Source: an uncultured Verrucomicrobia subdivision 3 bacterium (GTDB lineage Bacteria; Verrucomicrobiota; Verrucomicrobiia; Limisphaerales; UBA11358). From it: a stretch of 35,058 nt of DNA. A model generated the notes under the pieces. That model did not search any database, had not been told where the DNA came from, and saw only the letters and a program-made list of their open reading frames with translations. Made by a program: the position numbers and the translations under genes. The stretch covers positions 1 through 35,058 of the forward strand of contig CAIZWI010000360.1 in assembly GCA_903936645.1 (NCBI GenBank), in the 5' to 3' direction. Shown in pieces: positions 17,466-24,544 of this stretch. Each line of letters begins with the position of its first letter. Within the stretch, counting starts at the first letter, position 1.

Positions 17466-17888
17466 ATGAAACCCGGCTTTCAAACCCGCTTCGCGCTCAC
17501 CCTGACGGTGGACTTCCGAAACTTCGCCATGATGGAGCAGGTGCCCTACCTGGCGGCGGACGGAACGCTCTACATCATCGCCAAGGGCGCGCGAAGCGAT
17601 CTGGCCAGCATCCCGCGAATGCTCTGGTCACTTCTCCCGCCGGCGGGGGAGGACGGGGCGGAATATGGCCTTTGCGCGTATTTGCATGACGTGCTTTACC
17701 GGCGCAAAATCAAAGTGCAGGAATCTGGCGGCACCTTGCGCGATTGTCCTGAAATGACCAAAGACCGGGCGGACCTCCTTTTGAAAGAATCCATGGAACT
17801 TTGCGGGGTGCCAGCGCACATCGTCACCATGATTTACGAAGGTGTCCGGCTCGGCGGTCAGGCCGCTTGGGACTCGGATCGAATATAA
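17466..17888 (+). CDS. DUF1353-family protein
   Basis: A 140-residue protein with the DUF1353 signature: ARSDLASIPRMLW, then LPPAG, then the histidine-aspartate motif YLHDVLY and a C-terminal Y-x-x-V-R-L-G-G-x-x-A-W. This family is widespread in phages, usually near the tail or lysis genes, and its function is unknown. The ATG at 17466 lies 1 nt after the previous stop and starts the conserved domain directly. It is the last gene before the terminator at 17929. Confidence 0.8.
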   Translation: MKPGFQTRFALTLTVDFRNFAMMEQVPYLAADGTLYIIAKGARSDLASIPRMLWSLLPPAGEDGAEYGLCAYLHDVLYRRKIKVQESGGTLRDCPEMTKDRADLLLKESMELCGVPAHIVTMIYEGVRLGGQAAWDSDRI

Positions 17889-17928
17889 CTTCAGAGCCAT
17901 CCCCCACCCTGCAACAGCCTTAAATTCA

Positions 17929-17973
17929 CCACCGCGCCCGGCCTGCTCTCGCCGGGGCGGTGGCTTCTTTTTT
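17929..17973 (+). terminator. Terminator ending the late operon
   Basis: The arms CCACCGCGCCCGGC (17929-17942) and GCCGGGGCGGTGG (17951-17963) pair along their whole length with a single bulged G and an 8-nt loop. They are followed by CTTCTTTTTTT. It lies 40 bases after the DUF1353 stop and before the AT-rich control region. Confidence 0.85.
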
Positions 17974-18152
17974 CCCGCCCGCAATAGCCCCTCCCATCAA
18001 ACCCGCTTCCTGATTTGCGCACTGTATATTAGTGCTTAAATATCATGGCTGCTTGTTATTTTCTGCAATTATTAAAAATTAGTAGACAGATTATTAATTT
18101 CTGATAATTTGATTGTGTTAGCACGAAATAACAAATAACCAAAACGATCAAA
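17974..18152 (+). promoter_or_regulatory. AT-rich early control region with inverted repeats
   Basis: After the terminator the sequence becomes markedly AT-rich (about 18031-18150), unlike the GC-rich genes around it. It holds two short inverted repeats, ATTAT...ATAAT (18090-18108) and TGTTA...TAACA (18116-18133), and a GATAAT -10-like hexamer (18103-18108) without a good -35. It precedes the first early gene and a Cro/CI-like gene. The likely role is an early promoter with operators; an origin is an alternative. No gene was found here. Confidence 0.5.
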
Positions 18153-18431
18153 ATGAAAAACCCCGCTGAAATAGCAATTCCCCAAGCAATCAAGCCGCCG
18201 TCAAGTGGCGCCCATGCTGCGCACAACATCCACATCTACCAAGCCAATGCGCTGCGTGCCAAGGCTGTTAACTGTCGCGCTGCGCACAGTTTTGAGCGCA
18301 TGGAAGCTTTGATTTCGCAAATTGGCCAGCACATTGACGGGGCTGGATTGGCGTTGGCCGACAAAAATCTTTCCGGCATGAGCTATGAAGCGTGGAAGGA
18401 TTGCCACGCAAAACTTTTGCCGGTTACTTGA
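18153..18431 (+). CDS. Small early protein of unknown function
   Basis: A 92-residue protein directly downstream of the AT-rich control region, so probably the first gene expressed early. It is Ala/His/Lys rich with two likely helices (about residues 20-60 and 70-88) and no known motif. The leader AACGATCAAA has no SD. A terminator-like hairpin follows at 18442. First-transcribed small proteins in phages often act on host takeover, but nothing here shows that. Confidence 0.65.
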   Translation: MKNPAEIAIPQAIKPPSSGAHAAHNIHIYQANALRAKAVNCRAAHSFERMEALISQIGQHIDGAGLALADKNLSGMSYEAWKDCHAKLLPVT

Positions 18432-18441
18432 TCGTCCGGCA

Positions 18442-18469
18442 CGGGCGGGACAGCCAACCGCCCGCTTTT
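18442..18469 (+). terminator. Terminator-like hairpin before the regulator gene
   Basis: CGGGCGG (18442-18448) pairs perfectly with CCGCCCG (18458-18464), with a 9-nt loop, then CTTTT. It lies between the first early gene and the Cro/CI-like gene and would separate or attenuate their transcription. Confidence 0.6.
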
Positions 18470-18479
18470 AACTTTTAAT

Positions 18480-18713
18480 ATGACAAAATCCTTCCAAGAT
18501 CAGCTAACCGCAGCCCGCGAGCGCGCCAACCTCACCCAGCACGACGTGGCCGCGCTGCTGGACATCTCCCAGGGAACGATTAGCAACTGGGAGGCGGGCC
18601 GGGGGTGCCCGTCAAAGCCGATGCAAAAGGCCGCGCTGAACGCTTTGAAATCCAAACTCACAACCAGTCCCGCGACAACCGCCGCCGGGCTTTTAAACCG
18701 CAAAGGAAAATGA
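18480..18713 (+). CDS. XRE-family (Cro/CI-like) DNA-binding regulator
   Basis: A 77-residue protein with a helix-turn-helix of the XRE type at about residues 10-60: LTQHDVAALLDISQGTISNW contains the scaffold helix, turn and recognition helix. There is no C-terminal dimerisation or cleavage domain, so it is Cro-like in size. Inverted repeats in the AT-rich region upstream are candidate operators. No integrase or second repressor was found, so a lysogenic switch is not established. Confidence 0.8.
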   Translation: MTKSFQDQLTAARERANLTQHDVAALLDISQGTISNWEAGRGCPSKPMQKAALNALKSKLTTSPATTAAGLLNRKGK

Positions 18714-18714
18714 T

Positions 18715-18903
18715 ATGAACCGCCCTCCATCCACCCTCATCATCGGTCACAACCCGGCCCGCGACCTGACACGGCGGGATGAAATCCGCCGGCATGCGCA
18801 CGACTCGGCCAATTACTACGGCCGCCAGGAATCCGGGATCGTGGCGGGCATCTGTTTCGTGCTGCTGATTTTGATTGCGGTGATTGTGGTTTGGTTGAAT
18901 TGA
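18715..18903 (+). CDS. Single-span membrane mini-protein
   Basis: A 62-residue protein with a charged N-terminal part (NPARDLTRRDEIRRHAHD) and a strongly hydrophobic C-terminal segment (IVAGICFVLLILIAVIVVWL). It is probably an inner-membrane protein with the N-terminus in the cytoplasm. It has one of the few SD-like leaders here (AAGGAAAATGAT before the ATG). The function is unknown. Confidence 0.6.
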   Translation: MNRPPSTLIIGHNPARDLTRRDEIRRHAHDSANYYGRQESGIVAGICFVLLILIAVIVVWLN

Positions 18904-18905
18904 AA

Positions 18906-19520
18906 ATGAAATCCCACCCCATCCTATTCAAAGCCGAAATGGTCCGCGCCATTTTGGAGGATCGTAAGAGTCAGACGCGGCGGTTGCAGGGGCTTGATTT
19001 TATGAATCAGCGGCCGCTTGATTTTTCGTTTTTGAAGATGGAGGAAGTGAAAGGGGAATTGGTGGCGGCTTTTTGGGATGCGCCAAAGGGAGGCACGGTT
19101 TGGGTTAAATCGCCAAAAGGCAAAATTGGCGACCGGCTGTGGGTGCAGGAAACGTTTTGCGACGTGCCGCTTCCGTGGGTCGATGAAAACGGATGGGCAA
19201 AGTACATTTACCGCGCAACGGACGGCAAAAAACCGCAAATGCTCAAATGGAAGCCGTCCATTTTCATGCCGCGCAAGGCATCCCGCCTCACCCTTGAGCT
19301 AACCGCCGTGCGGGTGGAGCGGTTGAATGATATTTCCGAGGCGGATGCGATTGCGGAGGGTGTGGCTGACACTTTTGACGCCCGCATTGCCAGCAATTTT
19401 GTCGGCGGCAAACCCGGTCCCGCCCAAATGGAATACTGGGCATTATGGGAATCCATCAACGGCAAAGGCTCTTGGGCGCAAAATCCGTGGGTGTGGATTT
19501 ACGAATTTAAAAAACCATGA
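18906..19520 (+). CDS. ASCH-like phage protein
   Basis: A 204-residue protein. The ATG at 18906 gives the N-terminus PILFKAEMVRAILEDRKSQT, matching a common phage family with ASCH-like fold (PIL-F-x-x-x-M-V-x-A-I-L-x-G-x-K-x-Q-T-R-R). Further marks are GDRLWVQETF, WKPSIFMPRKASRLTLE and the C-terminal NPWVWIYEF. ASCH domains are RNA-binding PUA relatives; the role in phages is unknown. A fragment resembling its N-terminus is found at 24541. The ATGA overlap couples it to the next gene. Confidence 0.8.
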   Translation: MKSHPILFKAEMVRAILEDRKSQTRRLQGLDFMNQRPLDFSFLKMEEVKGELVAAFWDAPKGGTVWVKSPKGKIGDRLWVQETFCDVPLPWVDENGWAKYIYRATDGKKPQMLKWKPSIFMPRKASRLTLELTAVRVERLNDISEADAIAEGVADTFDARIASNFVGGKPGPAQMEYWALWESINGKGSWAQNPWVWIYEFKKP

Positions 19521-19717
19521 CCTCATACATCCTAAAATACCACGGCCAAGAAATCGAACTCCGCCACGTCGCCGGGGCCATCGTCGCCATCACGCCGCCG
19601 GAAGTGCGCCAAGAATATCCCCTCGCCACGCTGGCCATCAGTGCCGCCTTTGCCGCCGGGCTGGACATGACGCATATCACCTGGGAGGCGGTTCATTCGG
19701 CGGTCGTGACGGCTTGA
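19517..19717 (+). CDS. Small protein of unknown function
   Basis: A 66-residue protein starting at the ATG of an ATGA overlap with the ASCH-like gene. It is mostly hydrophobic and helical (about residues 30-62) with acidic and histidine residues and no known motif. It is probably co-translated with the gene upstream. Confidence 0.55.
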   Translation: MTSYILKYHGQEIELRHVAGAIVAITPPEVRQEYPLATLAISAAFAAGLDMTHITWEAVHSAVVTA

Positions 19718-19749
19718 ATTTACGGAGAAACAACTAGATTAATACACCT

Positions 19750-20121
19750 GTGAGCATACCAGAACTACTTGGAAAAACATTTTCCGCCGTTGATCGCAAC
19801 GGTGATGAATCAATCACTTTTCGGCTGCCTGACGGAACCGGATTCATCATGCACCACCACCAAGATTGCTGCGAATCAGTCAGCATCCAGGACGTGTGTG
19901 GCGAGCTTTCCGACTTGGTTGGCACTCCGATTTTGCAGGCCGAGGAAAATAGCAGCGGCGAAGACCCTGCCGATTGCCCTAAGCGCGACTATCAACCCGA
20001 GTCCATGACATGGACGTTTTACCGAATCGCCACCATGAAGGGCCAAGTTGTGATTCGCTGGCTGGGCACATCCAACGGCTATTACTCCGAGCGGATCTCA
20101 ATTGATCCGATCCAACCCTAA
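19750..20121 (+). CDS. DUF7448-like conserved phage protein
   Basis: A 123-residue protein with a distinctive core: HHHQDCCESVSIQDVCGEL, then GTPILQAEE, and near the end the run WTFYRIATMKG and IRWLGTSNGYYSE. This is the pattern I recognise as DUF7448, a frequent small phage protein without known function. The GTG start follows TTAATACACCT, one of several ACACCT leaders. The histidine/cysteine cluster could bind metal, but this is speculative. Confidence 0.75.
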   Translation: MSIPELLGKTFSAVDRNGDESITFRLPDGTGFIMHHHQDCCESVSIQDVCGELSDLVGTPILQAEENSSGEDPADCPKRDYQPESMTWTFYRIATMKGQVVIRWLGTSNGYYSERISIDPIQP

Positions 20122-20159
20122 CCCCCCCCCATTTCCCCAAACCAATAACCAAAATAAAA

Positions 20160-21023
20160 ATGAGTAACTTGCCTGCAACCACAACCAAACAAAACCCACC
20201 CGCGCAACGCCCGTCCGCGTTGCAATTCATGGCCTCCCGTCTCAATGTGGACGCCGCCAAACTGACCGCCACCCTCAAGGCTACCGTGTTCAAGGGGGCT
20301 AGTGACGAGGAAATGCTGGCTCTCGTGGTCGTGTCCAACGAGTACGACCTGAATCCGTTGCTGAAAGAAATCTACGCATTCCCGGCCAAGGGCGGGGGCA
20401 TCTGCCCGATCGTCTCTGTTGATGGCTGGAATAAAATGCTGATCCGCCAGCCGACTTACAACGGCAAGCGGTTTGAGTTCAAGGTGGACGAGCAGGGCCA
20501 GCTTGTGTCATGCACCTGCTTTATCCACGTCAAAGGCCGGGACAACCCCGACGAAATCACCGAGTACCTGCACGAGTGCTACCGCAAAACCGACAACTGG
20601 GACAAGATGCCCTACCGGATGTTACGCAACCGCACCTTGTGCCAGGCGGCCCGTATGTCGTTTGGATTTTCCGGCATCACCAACCCCGACGAGGCGGAGG
20701 ATTATATTGACGTGACCGCAACGCCCGGCGCACCGGCCAGCCTGCCCAGCGAGCCGCCACCCAAGCTTGTTGCCCTGCCTGAATCCGCCAGGGTGACGCC
20801 GCAAAGCCAGGTGGAGGCGCTCGCCCTGACCGCCGGATTTACCGGAAATGACGTGGTGAGATTCTTGATGGAGTCCGGCATGTATCCCGAGGCTGACACC
20901 CTGATCGTGCCGCCCGAAAACCGGGTAGATTTCAGCGCCATTCCCAAGGACGTGGCGAAACGGATCCTTCTGGCTGAGAAAGGATTTTTGAAGGGGCTGG
21001 CCGATTTGAAGGCGCAGGCTTAA
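20160..21023 (+). CDS. bet: Phage recombination protein Bet (RecT/Redbeta family)
   Basis: A 287-residue single-strand annealing protein. The conserved Bet core spans about residues 40-190: NEYDLNPLLKEIYAFPAKGG, VSVDGWNKML, then EYLHECYRKTDNW and PYRMLRNRTLCQAARMSFGF, ending in NPDEAEDYIDV. It anneals complementary strands in phage recombination and repair. A C-terminal extension (about 190-287) is not conserved in an obvious way. No lambda-Exo/YqaJ partner was seen; the next coding gene is a DnaQ-like exonuclease, separated by a structured RNA candidate. Confidence 0.9.
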   Translation: MSNLPATTTKQNPPAQRPSALQFMASRLNVDAAKLTATLKATVFKGASDEEMLALVVVSNEYDLNPLLKEIYAFPAKGGGICPIVSVDGWNKMLIRQPTYNGKRFEFKVDEQGQLVSCTCFIHVKGRDNPDEITEYLHECYRKTDNWDKMPYRMLRNRTLCQAARMSFGFSGITNPDEAEDYIDVTATPGAPASLPSEPPPKLVALPESARVTPQSQVEALALTAGFTGNDVVRFLMESGMYPEADTLIVPPENRVDFSAIPKDVAKRILLAEKGFLKGLADLKAQA

Positions 21024-21031
21024 CAACAATT

Positions 21032-21192
21032 TGGCTGGATAACCGGGACCGCAAGGCCGGGATATCCGCGAAAGCGGACACAAGTCTGATAGAAATTTCC
21101 AGCCACGTCGGGATGCCTCGCGGCCGGTTCGACGTAAAGCTACAGGCGAGGACGGAAAGCCCCGGGCAGGCTTGACAGGGCGGAGAGACGTC
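21032..21192 (+). ncRNA. Candidate structured RNA between bet and the exonuclease gene
   Basis: This 194-nt gap holds an unusual density of helices. An 8-bp stem TGGCTGGA/TCCAGCCA (21032-21039 with 21098-21105) encloses two hairpins, both with GNRA tetraloops: CCGG-GA-CC[GCAA]GG-CCGG (21043-21060) and TCCGC[GAAA]GCGGA (21065-21078). Downstream are CGTCG/CGACG (21106-21110 with 21130-21134), AAGCC/GGCTT (21157-21161 with 21169-21173), and a competing CCTCGC/GCGAGG pairing (21116-21121 with 21146-21151). The closing GACGT/ACGTC pair is at 21131-21135 and 21188-21192. It matches no riboswitch or ribozyme I can name. It could be a 5' leader of the exonuclease gene or a free RNA. Confidence 0.45.
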
Positions 21193-21217
21193 TAATTTCA
21201 AAAAAACCAAAATACCT

Positions 21218-21937
21218 ATGATCCTATTTTTTGACACTGAAACATCTGGACTCGCAGACTTCAATTTGCGGGCTAGCGACCCCAGCCAGCCGCACCTCGT
21301 GCAACTGGCCGCAATTCTCACGACCGACACCGGCGAAGTGATGGAATCGCACAACGTCATCATCAAGCCCAACGGCTGGACCATTCCGCAGGAAGTGATC
21401 GACGTTCACGGCATCACCAACGAAATCGCCGCGCAATGGGGGATCCCGGAGGACTTGGCGATCAGTCTGCTTTGGCGGATGATTGAGAAGTCAAAGCTGA
21501 TGGTGGCCCACAATCACACCTTTGACAAATTCCTCGCCCGCATCGCGGCCCGGCGCTTTGGGCTGCTGACGGACGACAAGGACGAGTGGTGGAAGGCGTT
21601 GCCCTCGTTTTGCACCATGAAGGCCACCACGGACCTTTGCGAGCTGCCCGGCAAATTCAAGGGCAAATATAAGTGGCCCAAACTTGAGGAAGCGGTTCGC
21701 ATTCTGTTGAAGCGGGAACCCAGCAACGCGCACGACGCCCTTGGGGACGTGATGGACTGCAAGGACCTTTATTTTTGGGTGAAAAGCACCGCAAATATCA
21801 ACTGCGAAATGGACGGCAATATGTGGTGCGCAACCCGCCCGGATTTCATCAACCTCCAAGAATCCACGGCTGCATTTGGTGATACCAGAATTGCCGCCAT
21901 CAATGCGCTTTTGGCGGTGGAAGGCGGTGCCAAGTGA
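21218..21937 (+). CDS. DnaQ-like DEDDh 3'-5' exonuclease
   Basis: A 239-residue protein with all DEDDh exonuclease motifs: Exo I FFDTETSG (Asp6, Glu8), Exo II AHNHTFDKFLAR (Asp103) and Exo III AHDALGDVMDC (His172, Asp177). It hydrolyses DNA 3' to 5' like the epsilon subunit. The position after bet suggests a recombination or replication-repair role; proofreading is an alternative although no polymerase is encoded. The start follows AAAATACCT and the end overlaps the next gene by GTGA after an SD-like GGAAGG. Confidence 0.85.
   Translation: MILFFDTETSGLADFNLRASDPSQPHLVQLAAILTTDTGEVMESHNVIIKPNGWTIPQEVIDVHGITNEIAAQWGIPEDLAISLLWRMIEKSKLMVAHNHTFDKFLARIAARRFGLLTDDKDEWWKALPSFCTMKATTDLCELPGKFKGKYKWPKLEEAVRILLKREPSNAHDALGDVMDCKDLYFWVKSTANINCEMDGNMWCATRPDFINLQESTAAFGDTRIAAINALLAVEGGAK
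21918..21937 (+). repeat. Translational coupling element, copy 1
   Basis: TGGAAGGCGGTGCCAAGTGA ends the exonuclease gene (residues VEGGAK) and contains the GTG start of the next gene. The same 20 bases with one change end the next gene at 22337. The GGAAGG about 10 nt before the start can serve as SD. The near-identity may reflect a duplicated coupling site. Confidence 0.6.
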
Positions 21938-22356
21938 AAAACCTATCTACATTGGCATACGAACTCTGCCACCAAATTGAGGCATTGCCTCCGAGCGAGC
22001 AGCAGGCCCAAGTCATTATTTCAGCGTCAAATTTGATGGGGTTGATCGAGGCTGAGGAAAAAAAGACGGATGATGAAAAAATCCGCGCCATTCTTGCGCC
22101 GTATTTGGATGAAATCATTTCTTTAGATCGCGAATTCTTGACCGACCTCGGATTGATTGTGTCCCGCCATGAGGGGAAATACAATTGCGAGGTCCAGGCA
22201 TGGGCGTTCAATGATCGCCACAAAACCGCGACGCTGGAAGAATTGCTGCCCGCTCTCCGGGCTTTTGACCCGGTCGCCAAAGAGCGTGCTGAAAAGCTAG
22301 CTAAAATCGAGCAGCTAAAAACCGAGCTTGCAAATCTGGAAGGCGGTGCCAAATGA
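21934..22356 (+). CDS. Unknown early protein with C-terminal coiled coil
   Basis: A 140-residue acidic, largely helical protein starting at GTG in a GTGA overlap with the exonuclease gene. Residues 105-138 form a heptad-rich coiled coil (ERAEKLAKIEQLKTELANLE). It has no known motif. Its last residues LEGGAK and the underlying DNA repeat the end of the upstream gene. It is likely co-expressed with the recombination genes. Confidence 0.6.
   Translation: MKNLSTLAYELCHQIEALPPSEQQAQVIISASNLMGLIEAEEKKTDDEKIRAILAPYLDEIISLDREFLTDLGLIVSRHEGKYNCEVQAWAFNDRHKTATLEELLPALRAFDPVAKERAEKLAKIEQLKTELANLEGGAK
22337..22356 (+). repeat. Translational coupling element, copy 2
   Basis: TGGAAGGCGGTGCCAAATGA repeats 19 of 20 bases of 21918-21937, here ending in ATGA so that the next gene starts with ATG, not GTG. 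It again supplies GGAAGG as a possible SD inside the end of the upstream gene. Confidence 0.6.
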
Positions 22357-23294
22357 CCACCGAACTCACAATCCCCGAATTCAAACTGCCGGCGCTGGTA
22401 ATCCCGCCCGACCTGCAAAGCGAGATCGACCGCCTGCTGGCCGTCCCGGCGCTATGGGCCAAGTGCGATACCGCCGAGGAAAACCAGAAGATTGCCGACG
22501 CCCGCGGCAATCTGGACCGTCTGGCGAAGACCATGGAAAAGAGCCGGAAGAAAATCACGGACCCGGTAAACGGCTGGGTGGCCACCGTAAAGGCTGCCGT
22601 GGACACCGCCAAAGAGCCAATGCTGCAAGAGATTGGCCGGCTGGATGCCCTGACGTCCGACTACACCCGGCGCCAAGAGCAGTTGCGCCGGGAGCGCGAG
22701 GAGGCCCAGCGGCGGGAGATTGAGCGCATTGCCGCCGCCGAGCGTGCGGAGATTGCCCGGCTGGCCCGGGAGCAGGCCGACCGCGAGGCGCAAGCGGCCC
22801 GCGCTGCCGCCGAGGCTGAAAGGGTGATTCGTGAGGCTCAGGAGGCTGCCAACCGCGCCGCCGCCGAAGCCAGAGGCAAAGCCGCCAAGGCTGCCGCCGC
22901 CGAGTTGCAGCGCCAGGCAGACATCGCCGCCGAGGCTGGCCGCGTGGCTCGCGAAGAGATGGAGGCCCGGCTTGCTGCCGAACGTGCCGCCAACGAACAG
23001 GCCATGGCCCAGGTGCAGCAAGGGGCCGCCGAAGCCGCCAGCATCGCCGCCAAGCCGGTGGACCGCACTACCGCCAAAGGCCAGACCGCCCGCAAGGTTT
23101 GGAAAATCACGCAGATCAATGATTTCGTGCTCATCAAATCCCGGCCCGACCTCGTGCGTAAAATCGAATGGGACATGGTGGCCCTGAAAGCCGCCCTTGA
23201 CGAAACTGGCAAAAACCTCCCCGGTGTGACGGCGGTCGAAGATTTCACCATGGGGAGCCGAGGGAAGCGCCCGGGTGGGTTTATTGAGGCGTGA
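22353..23294 (+). CDS. Long coiled-coil phage protein of the recombination cluster
   Basis: A 313-residue protein. Residues about 25-95 form a helical domain with FKLPALVIPPDLQSEIDR at its head. Residues 95-240 are a very long Ala/Glu/Arg-rich coiled coil (many RAA/AEA steps). The C-terminal domain (about 250-313) begins VWKITQINDFVLIKSRPDL and ends in a PGV strand motif. This build recurs in phage proteins encoded next to Bet/RecT genes (similar to DUF1351 members), whose function is unknown. It might hold single-stranded DNA or nuclease partners; that is speculation. Confidence 0.65.
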   Translation: MTTELTIPEFKLPALVIPPDLQSEIDRLLAVPALWAKCDTAEENQKIADARGNLDRLAKTMEKSRKKITDPVNGWVATVKAAVDTAKEPMLQEIGRLDALTSDYTRRQEQLRREREEAQRREIERIAAAERAEIARLAREQADREAQAARAAAEAERVIREAQEAANRAAAEARGKAAKAAAAELQRQADIAAEAGRVAREEMEARLAAERAANEQAMAQVQQGAAEAASIAAKPVDRTTAKGQTARKVWKITQINDFVLIKSRPDLVRKIEWDMVALKAALDETGKNLPGVTAVEDFTMGSRGKRPGGFIEA

Positions 23295-23328
23295 TATAAA
23301 TTTGCAGTCTAAACCAAAAAATGCACCT

Positions 23329-24024
23329 ATGACCAAACCTAAACTAAAAATCGTAAAACGGAGCGTGAAACATGAGTTCACCCCGGAAGAAATCGCGGCC
23401 CTCAATGTGGAATTCGGCGGGGCCTATGACGCCGTGCAATCTGTGACCGCCGACTTTGATTCAATCAAGGCCGTCCACAAGGCAAAAATCACCGAGGCGG
23501 AATCGCGCATGACAACGCTTCGCTGCCGCATCAATGCCGGATTCGAGAACCGCGAAAAGCCGTGCGTGCGGATTCTGGACCTCGCGAAGGGGAAGAAATA
23601 TTTCTTCCTCGAAACTGACATCCACCCCGAGACTGGCCTTGTGTTGAACCCGGACAAGCCCGTCATCACCGAAGACCTCACCGACGCGGACCGCCAGCAG
23701 GAACTCTTGGAGGCCGAGGAAGCCTTTGAGAATCGCGAAAACATCGAGTTATTCAAACCTGCTGGACAGGACGTTGGCACGCTGACTGTGGGCCGGTTGA
23801 ACGGAAAATGGTTCTCCGCCCTCAGGGTCACCATCGGGAAAAACACCGTGAAAGAACGGCTGGACGGCGAGCAGAAAACCACCAAAGGCCGCCCTGACGC
23901 GGTGAAGCAGGGCGTGAAGCGGTTCACTGCCTGGGTGGAAGAGCAGCTCGGGAAGGAACCGGCGAAGGGGTTCACTAATGCGGCCAATCTGGTGATTGCG
24001 GAGCATGCCGAGCGCGAAGAATAA
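23329..24024 (+). CDS. Unknown phage protein of the recombination cluster
   Basis: A 231-residue protein; the ATG at 23329 was chosen because it follows the recurrent AATGCACCT leader. The N-terminal half (about 15-110) is a helical hairpin domain with HEFTPEEIAALNVEF followed by a strand with a conserved-looking Cys (NREKPCVRILD). Phages often carry such proteins near RecT. The C-terminal half is strand-rich and basic (KQGVKRFTAWVEEQL). No catalytic motif is seen. A hairpin terminator follows at 24032. Confidence 0.6.
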   Translation: MTKPKLKIVKRSVKHEFTPEEIAALNVEFGGAYDAVQSVTADFDSIKAVHKAKITEAESRMTTLRCRINAGFENREKPCVRILDLAKGKKYFFLETDIHPETGLVLNPDKPVITEDLTDADRQQELLEAEEAFENRENIELFKPAGQDVGTLTVGRLNGKWFSALRVTIGKNTVKERLDGEQKTTKGRPDAVKQGVKRFTAWVEEQLGKEPAKGFTNAANLVIAEHAEREE

Positions 24025-24031
24025 CTCACCC

Positions 24032-24060
24032 GGCCCGCGTGACAGGCGGGCCAATTTTAA
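24032..24060 (+). terminator. Terminator-like hairpin before rusA
   Basis: GGCCCGC (24032-24038) and GCGGGCC (24046-24052) form a perfect 7-bp stem with a 7-nt loop, followed by AATTTTAA. The rusA start codon lies only 5 nt after this, so it may act as an attenuator. Confidence 0.55.
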
Positions 24061-24064
24061 AACC

Positions 24065-24544
24065 ATGCGCCCACCCCTATCCTTTTTCGTTGCCGGCCTG
24101 CCCGTGGCCACACCCCGCGTTAAAGCGGCGCGCCGTGGAGCGTTCATTACCATGTACACGCCCCCGGTGGCCGACAACTGGAAGATGATCGTGCGCAACG
24201 AGGCGCACCGCGCCTGGGTGGCCAGCGAAGCGCCAAACATTCCGCGCCCGTTCCAAGGCCCGCTGTGCGTCAATCTGACTTTTTATTTTCCCCGCCCGCA
24301 AGGGCATCTGCGGAAAAACGGAGAGCTTAAACCCAATGCGCCCAAGTGGCACACGACAAAGCCGGATCGCGACAACTGCGACAAGGCGGTCCTGGACGCC
24401 ATGACTCAGCTCGGCATGTGGTTGGACGACAAGCAGGTTTGCGACGGGCGCATTCGCAAATTCTACGTCCACCCCGGCGACTTGCTGGCCCAGGGCGGGC
24501 AGATGGGGTGTTTGATTGAGGTTAAGGGGGCAGAGGAATTGTGA
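24065..24544 (+). CDS. rusA: RusA-family Holliday junction resolvase
   Basis: A 159-residue protein with the RusA signature: an N-terminal VAGLPVATPRVKAARRG strand-and-Pro-Arg element and the catalytic run TKPDRDNCDKAVLDAM (Asp101, Asp103, Lys107, Asp111) followed by DDKQV (Asp121-122). RusA dimers cut Holliday junctions formed by recombination or replication, which fits the neighbouring Bet protein. The ATG at 24065 starts the conserved domain. Its stop overlaps the next micro-ORF as GTGA. Confidence 0.9.
   Translation: MRPPLSFFVAGLPVATPRVKAARRGAFITMYTPPVADNWKMIVRNEAHRAWVASEAPNIPRPFQGPLCVNLTFYFPRPQGHLRKNGELKPNAPKWHTTKPDRDNCDKAVLDAMTQLGMWLDDKQVCDGRIRKFYVHPGDLLAQGGQMGCLIEVKGAEEL

Noticed and set aside
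20122..20130. Run of nine C bases before bet
   Set aside because: It is a homopolymer in a non-coding gap; a sequencing or natural length variant is possible but no functional case can be made.
21081..21110. CTGATAGAAA resembling a hammerhead ribozyme core
   Set aside because: The core needs CTGATGA plus a second GAAA in defined positions; here G8 is missing and the helices do not match.
21148..21182. GAGGACGGAAAGCCCCGGGC resembling part of RNase P RNA
   Set aside because: Only a short stretch is similar and the gap is far too short for RNase P RNA.
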